DNA of 64,000 bases from Adineta ricciae. Taxonomy: Eukaryota > Rotifera > Eurotatoria > Adinetida > Adinetidae. The first letter of the stretch is position 1. Every line of letters begins with the position of its first letter. The DNA is taken from positions 124,001 to 188,000 of the forward strand of contig CAJNOJ010000045.1 in NCBI GenBank assembly GCA_905250025.1. The letters are read 5' to 3'. Shown piece by piece: positions 49,287 through 62,422 of this stretch. The notes under the pieces are model-generated. The model worked only from the letters and a program-made list of their open reading frames with translations, made no database searches and was not told where the DNA came from. A program made the position numbers and the translations under genes.

Positions 49287-50715
49287 GCAATAACGAACAT
49301 CAGTGATAACTTCTCTTCTTATAGATACCGAACAAAGGTCATAGACTGTCATTGTTCTTTTTCTATATGTACTAATGTTTAATTGATCTCGTTTTTTCTT
49401 CGTCTCTCTCTTTCTCACTTCCGTTTTTCTTTTATCTTTGCTCCTATTTTTGTTTTAATTATATCAGTTTATAATCTCTCAACTGCCGACAGCAGTGAGT
49501 AAACCCATGAAGGAGTTATAGAAAATCGGTTTTGCTCTTATCTATTGTAAAACATTCATTCAAGTTTAACTACTGAAAAATTGTAAAGAATGAAGGTTTA
49601 TTGTAGATTGACGTCCTAAATTGTCTAATTCAATCAAAAGTTTATCGAGTAGTGAGCATGTATCGCTTGAACTTCATAATTGATTTTAGTATAGAGTCTA
49701 CCAATATTCTTTTGATCTTGTCCTTCCGCAGTTCAACTCCCACGTAGACCGTCTACAGTTGTAAGCATATTCGATTGTATGCTTCAGTTGACAAGCGACT
49801 TGTAGTACGAAACATTTTAGCAACTAAATGAACTTCTGAACGGAAACAATCTTAGAGTGGAGCGAAGTTTGAGAAAAGGTGACATGTGCTGTGTTGTAAT
49901 TGTCACGAGAACAAGAGCAACAGATTCTATTTTGAAAATTAATTGAAAAATGTTCTTACATTAATATGGAACTCGATTGTAATCGGATCTTCCTAAATTA
50001 CGTGCAGCTCTCGACTGCACAAAGATGGATTATTTTTTATCAGAAGATCAATTTTGCCAGCTAATCCACATGACACGATGAGCTCAATGCGATGCCAAGA
50101 AAAAACTTTCGCTTGTTGTTAATATTTTTGGTACATAGCCGAAACAAAAATACAAGTATAAGTCAAGAGACATTTCCTTTTCGAGAACAAAAAATGTGAA
50201 ATATCACAGGCTACAAGAAGACGAAAGTACTTATTTGCTCCACTCGTAGGAGTTTATGTCAAAACCTGCCAGAACATTACTGTCGTCTACTCGATTTTTT
50301 CATGCGCTAATAAAAGCAGCGGAAATTACCACTGAGCAAATTACAGTCTTATTCGTAATTTTGTCGTCTTCTTCAACGAGCACGAGAACTGATATTTAGT
50401 CGTGAGGAAGATCATTAGCTATTGCCGTGCTTTATATTTTAACCTTAAGCGAGTTGCCTTCGAGACATACCACTCGTAATTCTATACGATTAAATAAACG
50501 ATCGTTTCATATTGAACGAGAAAGGTATCGAACAAATCCAAGTATTCTATATTCGAAAATAATAAAAACAAACAAACAAACAATCGATTTGTATTCTGTC
50601 TTTGTGTGTGTATGATTTTTTGGCGTTTTCCCATGCTTGATCATATTCTTGGGTATGTTTACGATTAAATAGAAGTAAATAACGAGAAAAAGAAACTTTA
50701 ACAGAGAGTATTTCT
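49287..50715. other. Intergenic between convergent TM9SF3 and GPCR genes
   Basis: 1.4 kb, AT-rich, with no exon recognised. Contains both 3' flanks. Confidence 0.45.
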
Positions 50716-52483
50716 CTAACCTTCAGTTGAATTCGATTTATCTTGTAGTGAGAGATCTTCACGTTCGAATACGGATGACCGATGTTCCGATTGAAGTTGT
50801 ACAGTTAAACGATTACTATTTCGATGCGTTGTCGATGTTTCACTATAGCGTACATACGAAGATTTGCGTTTTTTCTTTTCGTTTCGGCCGGGCTTCTTCT
50901 GTTTGGCGATTTTGTTTCCGATATTACCATCGATGGTCGATTGACGTTTGCTGTGTTCGGCGGGCGCATTCGTTGGATGTTGACCGCTGGAATCGTTGTC
51001 ATTCGACGAATTATTGCGCATTTTGATTTGACAACATTTGAACAAATTGTATCTTAAACGACGAAATCGCGAAAAGAATGTACCGTTGTCTTCCATGAAT
51101 TCCAAATCATGCGGATTTGTTGGCTTGCCGATGATCCAGTAGAGAACTGCACGCAAGAAATTGGTCATTTCCGTGCGGAATTCTTTCGCTGTCACCGAAT
51201 AAATAACAATGTTAATTGAGTGGTTCAAATTCATCAAAATAATACAAAAAATTTTGATTAATATCAAGACAGATTGACGATAGTAATTGTTGTCGTCTTT
51301 CACGTATGCATAAACACTTAAAAATATGACAATAGGTGCTGTTAGACTAATAAAAACGAGATTGACAGTAATCAACATAACAGAAATATTACGACGACGA
51401 CGTGAACGACGAGCGGATGTGGATCCGGATCGGGTGGATGAACGTACAAGTGTTAAGATAATAATCACCGTGCAAGCGATCATGGCTTGAAAAGAAAAGG
51501 GAGAAGATGATGAAAAGGAAATCGAGTTTCATCGAATTACCTGTGAATGGTAAGAAGACGTTCATCATCAAATCGATCCAAACCCAATAGACATGAAGTG
51601 AGGCGTGTTCGGGTGAGTTTTCCAAGGAACAGTGAATGATGTTCACATCAAAGAAAGGAATAGTCTCTTGGCCAATCGTGATTAGACTATCATAGGATTG
51701 CGGTTGTTGAAGAGTTACATCTTGATGAAGCGATTGAATTGACGGTGGTGTAAAGGAGTCATAATAGGACGATGACGATGAGGAAGAAGAGGAGGAGGAG
51801 GAAGAAGATACTGATGAGCCAGATATACTGTTGATTAATGGAAACTCGTCGGCTTGTTCTTGTATGAATGTATCTGATGGAAGAAATCTTTCAAGAGCAG
51901 TTCGATTATTTTGAATAAATTGCTGTTGTATTTGTTGTTTGAGAGAGTTATTTTCGTAGAGAAAGAAGTGACTATTTAATATGCCGAGAAGTAGTCCGAG
52001 AAGTAGCGTGACTAAGACAGAGTGTCGCGGTTTGGACCATGTTTTCGCAAGACGAAGATATTTCGCTGATATAACGCGATCAATACTGACAGCGACTAGG
52101 ATCCAAGACGAGTATTGTGGAAGAAAATAGATACAAAATGCAAATAGTTTACATGCAAATGGCCCATTTTGTATATCATTATCGAAATGATATAATGATA
52201 TGAAATTAGTACAAAATGTGATGATAACTCCTAGATCAACAAGTGCAAGACATGCTAAATAACAAAATGTCGAATAACGTCTCATATTTGCACGGAGAAG
52301 AACACAGAAGGAGAGAAGATTTCCAAATGATCCCAATATACACATGAGCACCGGATAAACTTGGAGTATGATAATAATGGACGTGAATATTGGTCGAGTC
52401 GTGGGATTAGCCAATAGAAGAGATGTTTGCGGTGGGAAACCGCTTACGGAGTTGATTAGTTCATCGTTGTTCACTGTCGTCAT
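50716..52483 (-). CDS. Rhodopsin-class (class A) orphan GPCR, neuropeptide-receptor-like
   Basis: Two exons on the minus strand (52483-51541, 51485-50716), 570 residues. TM1 carries GSFGNLLSFCVLL, TM2 LACLALVDLGV (Asp2.50), TM3 starts after FACKLF (Cys3.25) and ends VSIDRVISAKY (DRV instead of DRY), TM4 VLVTLLLGLLLGI. The second extracellular loop is very long (~120 residues), with a run of about 14 serines, and contains HCSLE, probably the disulphide partner. TM5 lies around the intron (WIDLMMNVFLPFT), then a very basic third loop (SARRSRRRRN), TM6 ISVMLITVNLVFISLTAPIV and TM7 NLNHSINIVIYSV, where NPxxY is degenerate. The ~140-residue cytoplasmic tail is basic and Ser-rich. The layout resembles FMRFamide/peptide receptors of invertebrates; the ligand is unknown. 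Confidence 0.85.
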
Positions 52484-55400
52484 GTATACGCGAACAGAAA
52501 TTAGTTAAATTAAGAAACATGCTGTGTTCAATGATATCCCGATTCGTACAAACATATCTAAAAATATCAAATTCATTTGATTAAAATCATGACTGAAGCT
52601 GTGCTCGAGGAATGTTTCATTTCTGTCGAGAGACAAGACGAAGAGAAGAAGATGACGCGCACTATTGGTATATGATCCGCATCTTTCTAGAACTTCAAAA
52701 GTAAATCATCGGCGGAGAAAAGAAGAGAAAAGCTAGGATAGATTTTTAATTAGCGAACATGTTTACAAGTTTTCTGATTGTTAACTATTAAACTAGTTCA
52801 AAAGGAGAAAATATTAATGCGATTTGGCTTAGAAAGGACGTCGAAGTCAAGCATAATAATGAAGATTATCTCAGCATGCGATCCAACTCGAGTCGTACAC
52901 CTTGAAATAGATGTGCGTGCATTCATACTCTGATTTGACTTGCTATGATCTGCGAACAACTGAACTCATGTTTTTGCTATCTTTGATCTGCGCTGACGTA
53001 CGCGACGACGACGACGACGACAACAAGATTGAGAAGAAGAAAACGAGATGTCGAAAGATTAAAATAATGTTGGAAAGGAGGCTGATTCGATTGAACTACG
53101 TGATAATAATGTGTTGTTTGATGAAACAGGCCAATGTTGTTTTCCTCTTCTTTCAATATTTATTGCTGTCAAAAATTTCCTATTCTCTTTAGACATAATG
53201 TAATTTTGAATTAAAGTCTTGCTCGAGCTAAACATCTGCATTCATTCGCATACGCTTCATTGGCAATTATGAACGAGCAAAACGAATGAATTATCAAATA
53301 AACGTCAAAAAAAAGAAGGAAGAAGAAAAAAGAAGGAGAAGAAAAATTTTGCTTTCTCGAATAATGTCTCTCAACTAATCGACTCATTCATTTTTAACAC
53401 ACATCCATACATATACAAAAAGAAAAACGGAAAATGAGAAACAAAATCTAACGAGGTCTAGAAGTTTGTTGACAGACTCGTTTGAGAACGATCTGTTGAC
53501 ACAAAAAGTGCGGACAAAGACAATCTAGAATGTCTTGAATGATGCGCGCACAATATGTATAAATAGATGACAAGGCTATTCCATTAATTTTTCTTCTTCT
53601 TTTTTCGAAACTATCTTCTCTTGATGAGACACATCACACGTCTCGACTACTGAGAACGTCTTTTAAAAAAAGAATGGATCACAGTATGAAGCATCGAAAC
53701 TTGAAGGGTTTCTCTTTTCTTTTCTTTCTTTGTGCCGATCGTACGTTATTCCTGCTGATAAGTATTTCATGCGGGTCTTGTTCTCATCCGTCATGACGTT
53801 TTCTCTTAGCTCGACAACATGCCTAATCCTATTCACTGTTTTTGTTCACTGCTGATTCCTTCCCCATTCTCTTCAATAACAAAACTTCTTTCTTCTCTCA
53901 GTTTTCTTTTTGCTTCTCGGTCTTGAGCATTTATATTGAACAACAGAAAGGATTCATGCAAATCACTTTTACAAGATGATCAAAAGAAACTGATTTAACC
54001 TTGTTGTATATATCTCTGCAGAGTGAATGACGACTGACATCGCCAAGATGAAGAGAAGAAACTGAATAAATGCAAGAAAACGATCAGCAAAATAGAAGAA
54101 CTGACTGTTTTGAGAATAAGAATAAGTACTACGACAAGAAAAAGTATACTTGAAATCTTTAGAGGAGTCCAGACAAAAGCCTTTCTTTTCTTCTCTCCCT
54201 TTTTTTTCTCAAGACAAAAATGTGGATCAAACTAAACATAACAATTGCATCTAATGAACTTCTATTTAAAGTATTTGTATGATTAGAAAGAAAACAAGAC
54301 CTTACTTCCGATAGAAAATCACTTGTTCCATTCTTCTTTATCTCGCATAAAGCAACACGCATGTACGTACACTAACCGACATTCATTCTCATTTGCTTCA
54401 TTTCCATCTCGTTGTTGATTGATCTTATGAAAGCGAAGTCATAAACATACACGTCTCGTTTGTATACCGATGGAAGCTAACCAATCGAAGAAATCAAACG
54501 CGTATAGGGCATCGTATTATGTATTGTTCCCAGGGGACGCACAGATACTTATTTAATAGGCTATATTAAAGGATGACAAAGTCGTTCGGATTCTATTTGA
54601 CGAAGGAGAAAGTATGGAAGGTCAACACAGAAAATCAACTACATGCGGATCGCGATTATTTAACTGTCTATATGTCTTCTCTATCTTCGATGTCGTTCTG
54701 AGCCCTGCAGTCATTTCAGGGTAAAAAAGAATAGGAAAAGAGATATAAGGAAAAGCATAAAAAATAATTAATCTTTTCTTTTCTCGTTTTTCTTCTCATC
54801 TACAGACATAAAAACTAAAGAAATCACTTTCCCTTAGAAAAACATCGTAATAACATTCCGATTGAACTAGAGTTAATATATAATTAACCGGACCATTATG
54901 TTCCATAAGTAAAGAATTCTCTTTTTTGCTTCGCTGATTTCTCCCCCTCGCCAACTTGTGCACGATTGACGTCGATAATGAAAGTGTAGAGCGAGGTGGA
55001 AGTGGGATGACAACAAACAATTTCAGATGATCAGTGATAATCAGAAACGAGGAGGCCAACAAGAAACGATTATTGCTATTAGAAAATCGTACTCCATCAG
55101 GCTTGTTCTTCGACATGTTCTGATCGTTCAAAGAAGTCAAACGAAGAAAAAGACATTTTTAATGATATTTTCTTTAATTTACTTTTACAAGAATAGGTAA
55201 AAAGTAAGAAGTTGTTGTCAAAACGGGAAAACAAGGTCGTAGACATCATTAACAAAGGAAGATTTGAAGATAATAATGCAACTAATACTTCTTGACCTAA
55301 TGATCATAATTATCAATAGGTTTCTGAAAAAAAAAGAGATCTTATTATTCTCATCTCAGCTTGAGTGAATTCATCAGATGAGCAGGACAGATCACATTCG

Positions 55401-58242
55401 TGTGCGTCCCGCAAGTTTCAAGGCAAGTATTTGAAATTTCTAAGGAGATTAGTTCTAATTTATTTCACACTACATACACTTGTCGTAAGGATTTTTCTGT
55501 ATGATGGAACGCATAAAATGGAATAGAACGGAAGGAAACTTCTCCTTACCTGTTTTCTATCGTTCTGCTTAAGACGCAACCATGGTCGACTTCATTTTCA
55601 TATCATTCCTTTTATCTTTTCTTCACTCACGCACATTGCGTCTCTGCATCTCGTTTTTTCTTAAAGTCAATTATCCGTAATGGTATTAGAGAGGGGGGGG
55701 GGGGGGGGGGGGGAGAAAGGGAGGGTGGTGTTAAAGGANNNNNNNNNNGAGCCTCTCTGACAGTGTCGGGGGACGTGGCAGTGTCGATCGGGTGCGGCGG
55801 GGGGGGGGGGGCGCGGAGGGCGGGGGGAAAGAAGAGCAAGTGCGTGTATACGAAGAGAAAACTTCAACGAAAAGATTTTGTTTTCTATGATGATGCTATT
55901 TTGCCCTTCGTGGTATTGTCAAAGCTCAAAGGCAGAACATGTCTCTAATCTCTTATTTCAAAATCGACCATTGTGAAAGAAGGAGAAGCAGTTGATGTTT
56001 TTCTTTCTACTCGTTGTATTTAATACAAGACGAAAGGATGCAGTCCATCATCAAGCGTTAAAAGCAGACTAGGAATAGAAGAAAAATCGAACGGAAAACA
56101 ATGTTCAAAATCGTTGTCTACTCTGGTGTCGCTTTCTTCATCCTTTTATTTTCTTTTCTCTAGACTTCTAATAAGACATAAAAAACCAAAAAGAGGACTA
56201 CAGATTGCCACTTATTGAGTGCTCCAACGTTCTGATGAGAAGAAAAGTTTTCCTAGTTGTAATAACATTTCTTTCATTAAATACTCTTGCTGTTTGCTTC
56301 CAAATCAAAACCTGCCTATTTATCTACCATCTAGCTACCTTCAATTAGTCGGCACACTGACAAGTACAAATAGAATCATATGTAATGACGACTGTTTTTC
56401 TATAAATCAGCAAATATCTCTTTAAATAATGTTAACAAATCCCACGAGAAATAACGACCTTTTTAAACATTCATGACGTGACAAAAAACATTTTATTTCC
56501 ATACTGTAAACGTGTTTATGCAAATAATGTTTGATTCATTGGATCTTGTCAGTTGATTGAAGGGGAAGAGAGGAACTATTCACTATTAGATTAATAACAC
56601 CAACAAAACAAATTGTGTCTTATTCATACTCCTTTAAAACGAATGTGTCAAAGGTCCATCTGCCATCAAATACTAACGCAGTTGCATGGAAATCTGCCCA
56701 CGGAGCCTATCGAACAATGTAATCGATCGACAGTAGTCTATATCATTGGGTTCCGAATCGAAATCTAGTTGTATCGTCTCGCGACAATGTAATCGAACGG
56801 CGGAGAAGAAAAAAAAAGAAAATGTCATCTCGACAAGTGTAAAAAAAACTTACTAGCAATCATTGTTTTCAAGAGAAGTTCGCGATGTCTCTCAATAGTG
56901 TTTTCTATTCGGTCAATGAAGCATAAGAAAGAACATACTTCTATGCAGATACATACTGGCACATTAATAATGGCGGAAGCGGTTTTCTTGGGTCTAAAAT
57001 GAATTTTATGGTGACAATCGATGAGATGGAGGAGAGAATGTGCTTTTCGTATCTGGGAGTAATTGTACGACGTGTTGAAGAACGAGAAAAGAAAAACGGA
57101 GTGGAATGAAGATTTGATCAGGCATTACTGTACTATCTTAATCTTCGCAATGTTGATCTCAATGATACTTTTTTATGGACGACGACGACGATGCAGTAAC
57201 TTATCAATAATAATGTATTTAGAGATACACATATGTTTATACCGAATCGAATCGCGCAGATATATCGGAAGGATAGGACTGTGTGCTAATCGAGATATAG
57301 AGGAAGCTAGCTGATACGATGCTATTTTTAATAAATCATCAGTTTTCTAAATGAGACCAGCTATCCTAAGCACATCTTTAATAGTTAATCATAATCTTCG
57401 AGTTGTTTTCTTATTGGGAGATATGTTTAACTGTACTTGGATTGCTTGTTTAGACGACTAAAAATAAATAAATGAACACTTGTTACGCCTCTTATAGATA
57501 GTTAGTTTCTATGAGAAAAAGCAATACTTTGTCTGGAATGTTGTCAGTCAAGTACATACTTTTGATGTCGAAAAGATGAAGAAAGAAACTTTAATAAGTT
57601 CCTGTCAGTCCTCTCTCATGAATATATTCAGCTAGGAACAATTGCCAGAAATACTCTCGTTAAATATGTTGATAATCTCATCAATAAGATATGATATCAA
57701 AGTTTACCTTATTGAAACATGTGTTGATTGTTTCAGCCAAAGAAAATAACTGTAGACACCTGTAGACATGAAAAATGCAACAATTAAAAAAATACGTTTT
57801 TTTTATGATTCGTGACGGCGTAGAGTTCTTGGTCGGCAATATTGTATTATTTAGCAACTTTTAATTGCCAGTAGAAAAATAAAATGTAATATATCCATAG
57901 AATCATCAAATATTGAGTTTCTAATGAAACGCTCGAAGACAAAGTGCAAAAAAATCTTTTCTTTTATCAGATAGTGTATACAATACTTTGGTATGTTGTG
58001 AGATATTCTATTTGCGCACTCCTGCTAATAGGAAAACTTAGTTCAACGCTTCTGCAATTCTGTCTTGATATACTCGGTGCTCATACTTTGCGTGTCGTAC
58101 TGACTGAATAAAGTGTCATTTGTTTATGTTCCCATTTTAAAGTGAACTAGAACAGCAATGTAGGTTTTCGGTTTCAGTATTGAAGGACACAGTGATCTAG
58201 TGAACTATCAGGAAAAGGGCTTCGTAACAAAATACGCAACTT
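52484..58242. other. Gene-poor 5.8-kb region
   Basis: No exon with motif or splice support found on either strand. It holds many purine/pyrimidine-biased tracts, the 5' flank of the GPCR gene, and the poly-G-flanked gap at 55693-55811. Chance ORFs of 60-115 codons (for example 55140-54796 minus, 57063-57314 plus) show no conserved motif and no consistent splice sites. Regulatory or RNA genes cannot be excluded by eye. Confidence 0.4.
55693..55811. repeat. Poly-G tracts flanking a 10-N assembly gap
   Basis: A run of about 21 G (55693-55713), ten Ns at 55739-55748, and a second run of about 13 G (55799-55811). The gap is best read as an assembly or sequencing break in a G-rich stretch; gap length is probably arbitrary. 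Confidence 0.9.
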
Positions 58243-58910
58243 TTACGATTTCATGTAAAACTCGAAAGGTTTCTCTGTTAATATACGGAACTGTCCTTTA
58301 GAGACTTTTTTCGGTTTTTCTATTGCGTTCTTCAAAAATTTCAAGTGTTCAATAGCTCTCATGACATCGACATGCATTTCTTCATTCTCGTTTGATGAGC
58401 AAACGCTCATGATGACCGCAACGTACTAAAGTGGAACACATCAACAAGAAATAGTTCATCGTTCTTCCCACGCACAGAATTAAAAGGTCTTATCTAGTAA
58501 TTATAATGAATAATCATTAGGCTTATTTGCTCATTCCATTCTCGGAGAAATATGTCGACCTGAAATGAAAGATTGTGGTCGGTGTCATTGATTTTGGATA
58601 TATCAACAGACACAATTGGCAAGACGGAAACCTTGCCCTTCATATTTTCCTTGTATGAGGTCGATTCAAAGTCAACATTGATAATTATCACGAAAATAAA
58701 CGAGTTTTTGTAATTTCTACTTCCTAATTGAATCCTACACGAATCAACTTTACGCCGTCTTTCTTGAAATAGAATTTCACCTATTTTACAACGAGTATTC
58801 TTAGACACGCGTTCGAACTTTGTCCGGATTGTTCTATAGTAATATTTGATGAGCTCTATTAACTCCAAGCACAATATTTCCAACTCGTCTCCATTCTTAC
58901 GCACATCCAC
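58243..58910 (-). CDS. Unresolved minus-strand coding segment, start and splice uncertain
   Basis: Two open stretches look coding. One, 58910-58494, is continuous for about 139 codons (with NGDELEILCLELIELIKYYY, KGKVSVLPIVSVDISKIND, FLREWNEQISL) and is open further upstream without an ATG. The second, 58425-58243, follows a CACTTTAG acceptor and reads YVAVIMSVCSSNENEEMH ... FEFYMKS then stop. I found no GT donor joining them in frame; a GC donor at 58525-58524 with an AG at 58412-58411 would join them (WN-D-VCSS). It may be a pseudogene, an allele with an error, or a gene whose 5' exon I missed. No family recognised. Confidence 0.35.
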
Positions 58911-59201
58911 ACTCTCAAGACGTAGACTCGAAATGCCTTGTTCGTTTTCTTTTTTGTTTCATAGCTATGATTTATTTTTCAAAAGAAATGTGATGTAATT
59001 TCACCATCTCTATTGATGTTGACTGCTTATGAAATTACATAGGTAGTAGCGTTTCTAATTTTAGCTGATGTATACACATTCCTATCCAAGTTGGAAGATT
59101 GTAAAACTTTTTCTTCCTTTCAACTTCTCGGAAGTAACTGTCATATATAAACTGTGTGAAACTTGTCATGTTTCTCTTGGAACAAAGCAGACTAGTGTAC
59201 G

Positions 59202-59714
59202 ATGCCAGTGATTCAAAATACCAGCTACGATGTGAAAAAGTTTGGCCGGACAGTTACAATTCCGGATGCCGACATAGCAAAAATCATGTACTATATCGAT
59301 TGTGTCTGCACTGTAGTTGACTACAATGAAAACAACATTCAAAGATATCGTAATTATTCTAATTGGATGAACATGTCTGACCAAGAAGATCGGGTGATAT
59401 TCTTGTTGGCTTTAGCACTTTCACCTGATGAGCTAGAAGATAAAGTCTTCTTCAGAAATGCTACACTTTGTCAAGGATCGTCCAATCAATTCTATGAAAT
59501 CGGTCAGGTCAGAAATCAACTATTTATTGTTCAATCTGTCATTATCGGTGGACAATCACGGCAGGTGAAAAAAATCATGGCATACACAAATGAATGGATG
59601 AATAGAAACTACTATGAACCAATGAAGGCTCTTGCCTATCGATTCAGTCCACAAGGTCAAAGAGAAGAAGCAATGCGTCGAGCTATCATTTCTGAAGCAT
59701 GTGTTATTTCATAA
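59202..59714 (+). CDS. Small soluble protein with C-terminal CaaX box
   Basis: Intronless, 170 residues, starting MPVIQNTSYDVKKFGRTVT. It is soluble in composition and mixed alpha/beta, with no membrane helix. It ends SEACVIS, so its last four residues, CVIS, form a CaaX box with Ser at the end, the pattern for farnesylation; membrane attachment is therefore likely. I do not recognise the fold; blocks such as IPDADIAKIMYYIDC and FIVQSVIIGGQSRQVKK suggest a compact domain. The upstream ~280 bases separate it from the unresolved minus-strand segment (divergent). Confidence 0.7.
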   Translation: MPVIQNTSYDVKKFGRTVTIPDADIAKIMYYIDCVCTVVDYNENNIQRYRNYSNWMNMSDQEDRVIFLLALALSPDELEDKVFFRNATLCQGSSNQFYEIGQVRNQLFIVQSVIIGGQSRQVKKIMAYTNEWMNRNYYEPMKALAYRFSPQGQREEAMRRAIISEACVIS

Positions 59715-60248
59715 ACATTGAAAAACGACATTGTTTTGATGAACAAATTTCGAAATTGCGCTGTTCTAAAGAAAAATACATGAATAATTCATTCTGAAAA
59801 TATATTCATAGGAACTTTCGACTCTTCACTCACAAGAGTAGTCAGCAGTTATTAGCTTCAGATCGATGTCATATTACTAATATGACGTCGATGACTTATG
59901 AGGAAAACGTGCATGGGAGAAAAAGTCGTGTGAATATCAATGTGAATTGAAACGTCGTATTTAACAATCGTAACATTACTCATTGTTGTAACACAGATTA
60001 AGGTAAGACTGACTTTTTCAATCTTGACATTTTCGCCGTGAAATATGAATAATAGGAGAAAATCTATCGTCTGAATTGAGATGTGATCGAGATTTCCGTA
60101 TGAACTTAGAGATATCGAGGAAATTCGCGTTGGTGGTGCAATTAATCATCTGTCAGTCTCTTCTCATCAGTTTAGGTCTGAATAATAAGCATATGGTTAT
60201 TTCTCAGCATTGAATTACGTTGTTCGCTCTACATCCATTTCAAAACGA
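59715..60248. other. Intergenic and 5' region of the IP3 kinase gene
   Basis: No coding exon recognised. A T-rich CAG acceptor at 60205-60207 precedes the chosen start by 41 bases, consistent with a spliced 5' untranslated leader. Confidence 0.5.
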
Positions 60249-62015
60249 ATGATGCCGAAGTCAACCCTCAAACAAAGTTCACTAAGCAAAGCTCTCGTTC
60301 ATGCCACTGTCCAATTGACTGCTCCGTCTGTTATATCAACCAATGCGATACCTACCAGATTACACTCGTATGCAACTACCGATGAGATATCTTTCGGAAG
60401 AAAAATTAGATGCAATCTTTCGTCACTGACAATGGCATTTTCAAAATACTCTCATTTAAATAAACAAAAACGACGACGTGATGTAACTACGCAAACATCC
60501 ATCCATATAAACGAACAACAACCGAACCATTGTGATAATAACGTGAAAGAAGACATGACAGCTACGCTCTCATCTTCATCACCGAAAGATTACTTATTTC
60601 CTTTGCAACATTTTCCATATTCCCGATCATTGAGTTGCTCGTCGCCCAAACATGCACATTTAAAAACAACTAGATTAGTTGATATTTGGCAAGGATTTCA
60701 CACTGATGACCTACCATCATCGACGTCATCACTTTTTGATCCAATCTATTTTGAAGAACGTGTGAGAAGAGTAAGCCTATTCGTCTGATCTCAATCGATG
60801 ATTTTCATGTTTTTATTTCAATTTATTCAGACGGCTCCTCAATGGAAAGCTTGTGCTAAAGTCGTCACATCCCTACTTACATTTACTCGAACAAAAAAAG
60901 AACGGTACGAATGGATGCAACTCGTTGGTCATCCTGGTAATTAATTCTTGCTTCTTCATTTTGACATTATCTTCTGTTGTTCTTCTAAAGGAACATTCAA
61001 GGAAGGTACTCATGATGGCTATGTGCTAAAAGCGTTGTGCGAACATGAACGGTATTGTTGTGAATTGTTACAAAACGATGTTTTGAGCAAGTTCGTGCCA
61101 AAATACAATGGAACTATTTCCGATGACGAAGGAAATTCTTTCATTGAAATGGAAGATCTTCTGGCTTCGTTTCATGAACCGTGTATCATGGATTGTAAAA
61201 TCGGTGTGCGAACATATCTCGAAGAAGAATTGGACAAGTCTGAACGTGATCCAAAACCACGAACTGTACGAAATGATTCTTTCTGACGATCACGGCAAAT
61301 ATTTTGTTTGATTTAGGATTTATATCATAAAATGATTGCGATTGATCGATTGGCTCCAACAGAACAGGAACATGAAGACGAAAAAGTGCTCAAATCGAGA
61401 TACATGATCTGGCGAGAAAATATGAGTTCAAGTCAAGATTTAGGTTTTCGCATTGAAGCTATCAAAGTAAGAGAAAACCGAATCTTAATGAAATTATGGC
61501 TAAAACATCGTTCTCAACTAGAAATCTCGTGGTTTGATGTCGAAAGAGTTCCAACGTATTAAAGACCGTGATGATGTGAAAAAACAATTAACTGAATTCA
61601 TTGCCGAATCGCCAACACGTGCTGTAAGGCTTTGAATGAAAACCGAAAAATCTCGCTTGATGAAAGCAATCTTTCTAGAACGAATATCTTGAACGACTTC
61701 TTGATCTACGTTCAGCATGTGTTCGTTCCAATTTCTTTCAAACTCATGAGGTTTGCTCGCATTCCTATGCTTTTTCCATCGAAGTTTAGTTCTATCTCTT
61801 TAAAGTTAATTGGCTCGTCACTCCTCTTCGTTCACGATGGAAAGAAAACGTCCATTTCGATGATTGATTTTGGTAAAACCCGACCTTTGCCCAAAGACGT
61901 GTCTATCACACATAATCAACCATGGATACGTGGGTCACATGAAGATGGATATCTACTTGGTTTGGATAATCTAATATCCTTATTTCAAGACATAATTTAT
62001 GATCTACAAATTTAA
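60249..62015 (+). CDS. Inositol-trisphosphate 3-kinase
   Basis: Phosphorylates Ins(1,4,5)P3 to Ins(1,3,4,5)P4, tuning calcium signalling. Exons 60249-60770, 60831-60936, 60991-61265, 61317-61466, 61522-61623, 61679-61750, 61806-62015; 478 residues. The first ~175 residues are disordered, Ser/Lys/His-rich (regulatory N-terminus). The kinase domain shows WMQLVGHPGTFKEG, LKALCEHERYC, FVPKYNGT, the family signature EPCIMDCKIGVRTYLEEEL (PxxxDxKxG), YHKMIAIDRLAPTEQE, SRYMIWRENMSSSQDLGFRIE, LIGSSLLFVHDGKK and MIDFGKTRPLP (metal-binding Asp), ending in HEDGYLLGLDNLISL. The IP3-specific WMQLVGH and calmodulin-region-like basic helix before it favour ITPK over IPMK or IP6K. Which vertebrate paralogue (A/B/C) it matches cannot be stated. 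An upstream frame extends to 60210 without an ATG. Confidence 0.93.
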
Positions 62016-62422
62016 GTTTCTTCGTTCGTTTTCTGTACAGTCTGACACAATTTCCTCAATAAATATGAAAATTGTAAAATATCTCGACCTTGCATTGACT
62101 TTTGACATGGACTAGTATGAAAATGCATGTTAATGCAGCAATGACTAAGGTTGCTCTTTGGTCAATATGAAATATCTCTATTTAAGATAAGAACACATAT
62201 GTTTTTGTTTATTTTAAACTATCATCTATGAATATGTATCATCAATTAGATGATATACTCACCCATAAGCTCCCGATGCCAAAACAACGTTTTGCGAATG
62301 TTGAGTAATGTAAAACATGTCTTATCTATGTACTGACTGGAAAATGAAACGATTTCCATAAAAAGAGGCTCCCTTTTTATATCCTTTATGTTGTGCATTT
62401 GTTTATTACCAAATATAACAAT
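62016..62422. other. Intergenic between convergent IP3K and PPR-DYW genes
   Basis: AT-rich 3' flanks; AATAAA-like sequence at about 62059-62065. Nothing else recognised. Confidence 0.5.

Noticed and set aside
54796-55140. 114-codon minus-strand ORF
   Set aside because: No conserved motif, odd composition and no supporting splice sites.
55693-55811. Telomere-like G-rich repeat
   Set aside because: Pure G runs without a repeating telomere unit; more likely a sequencing or assembly feature.
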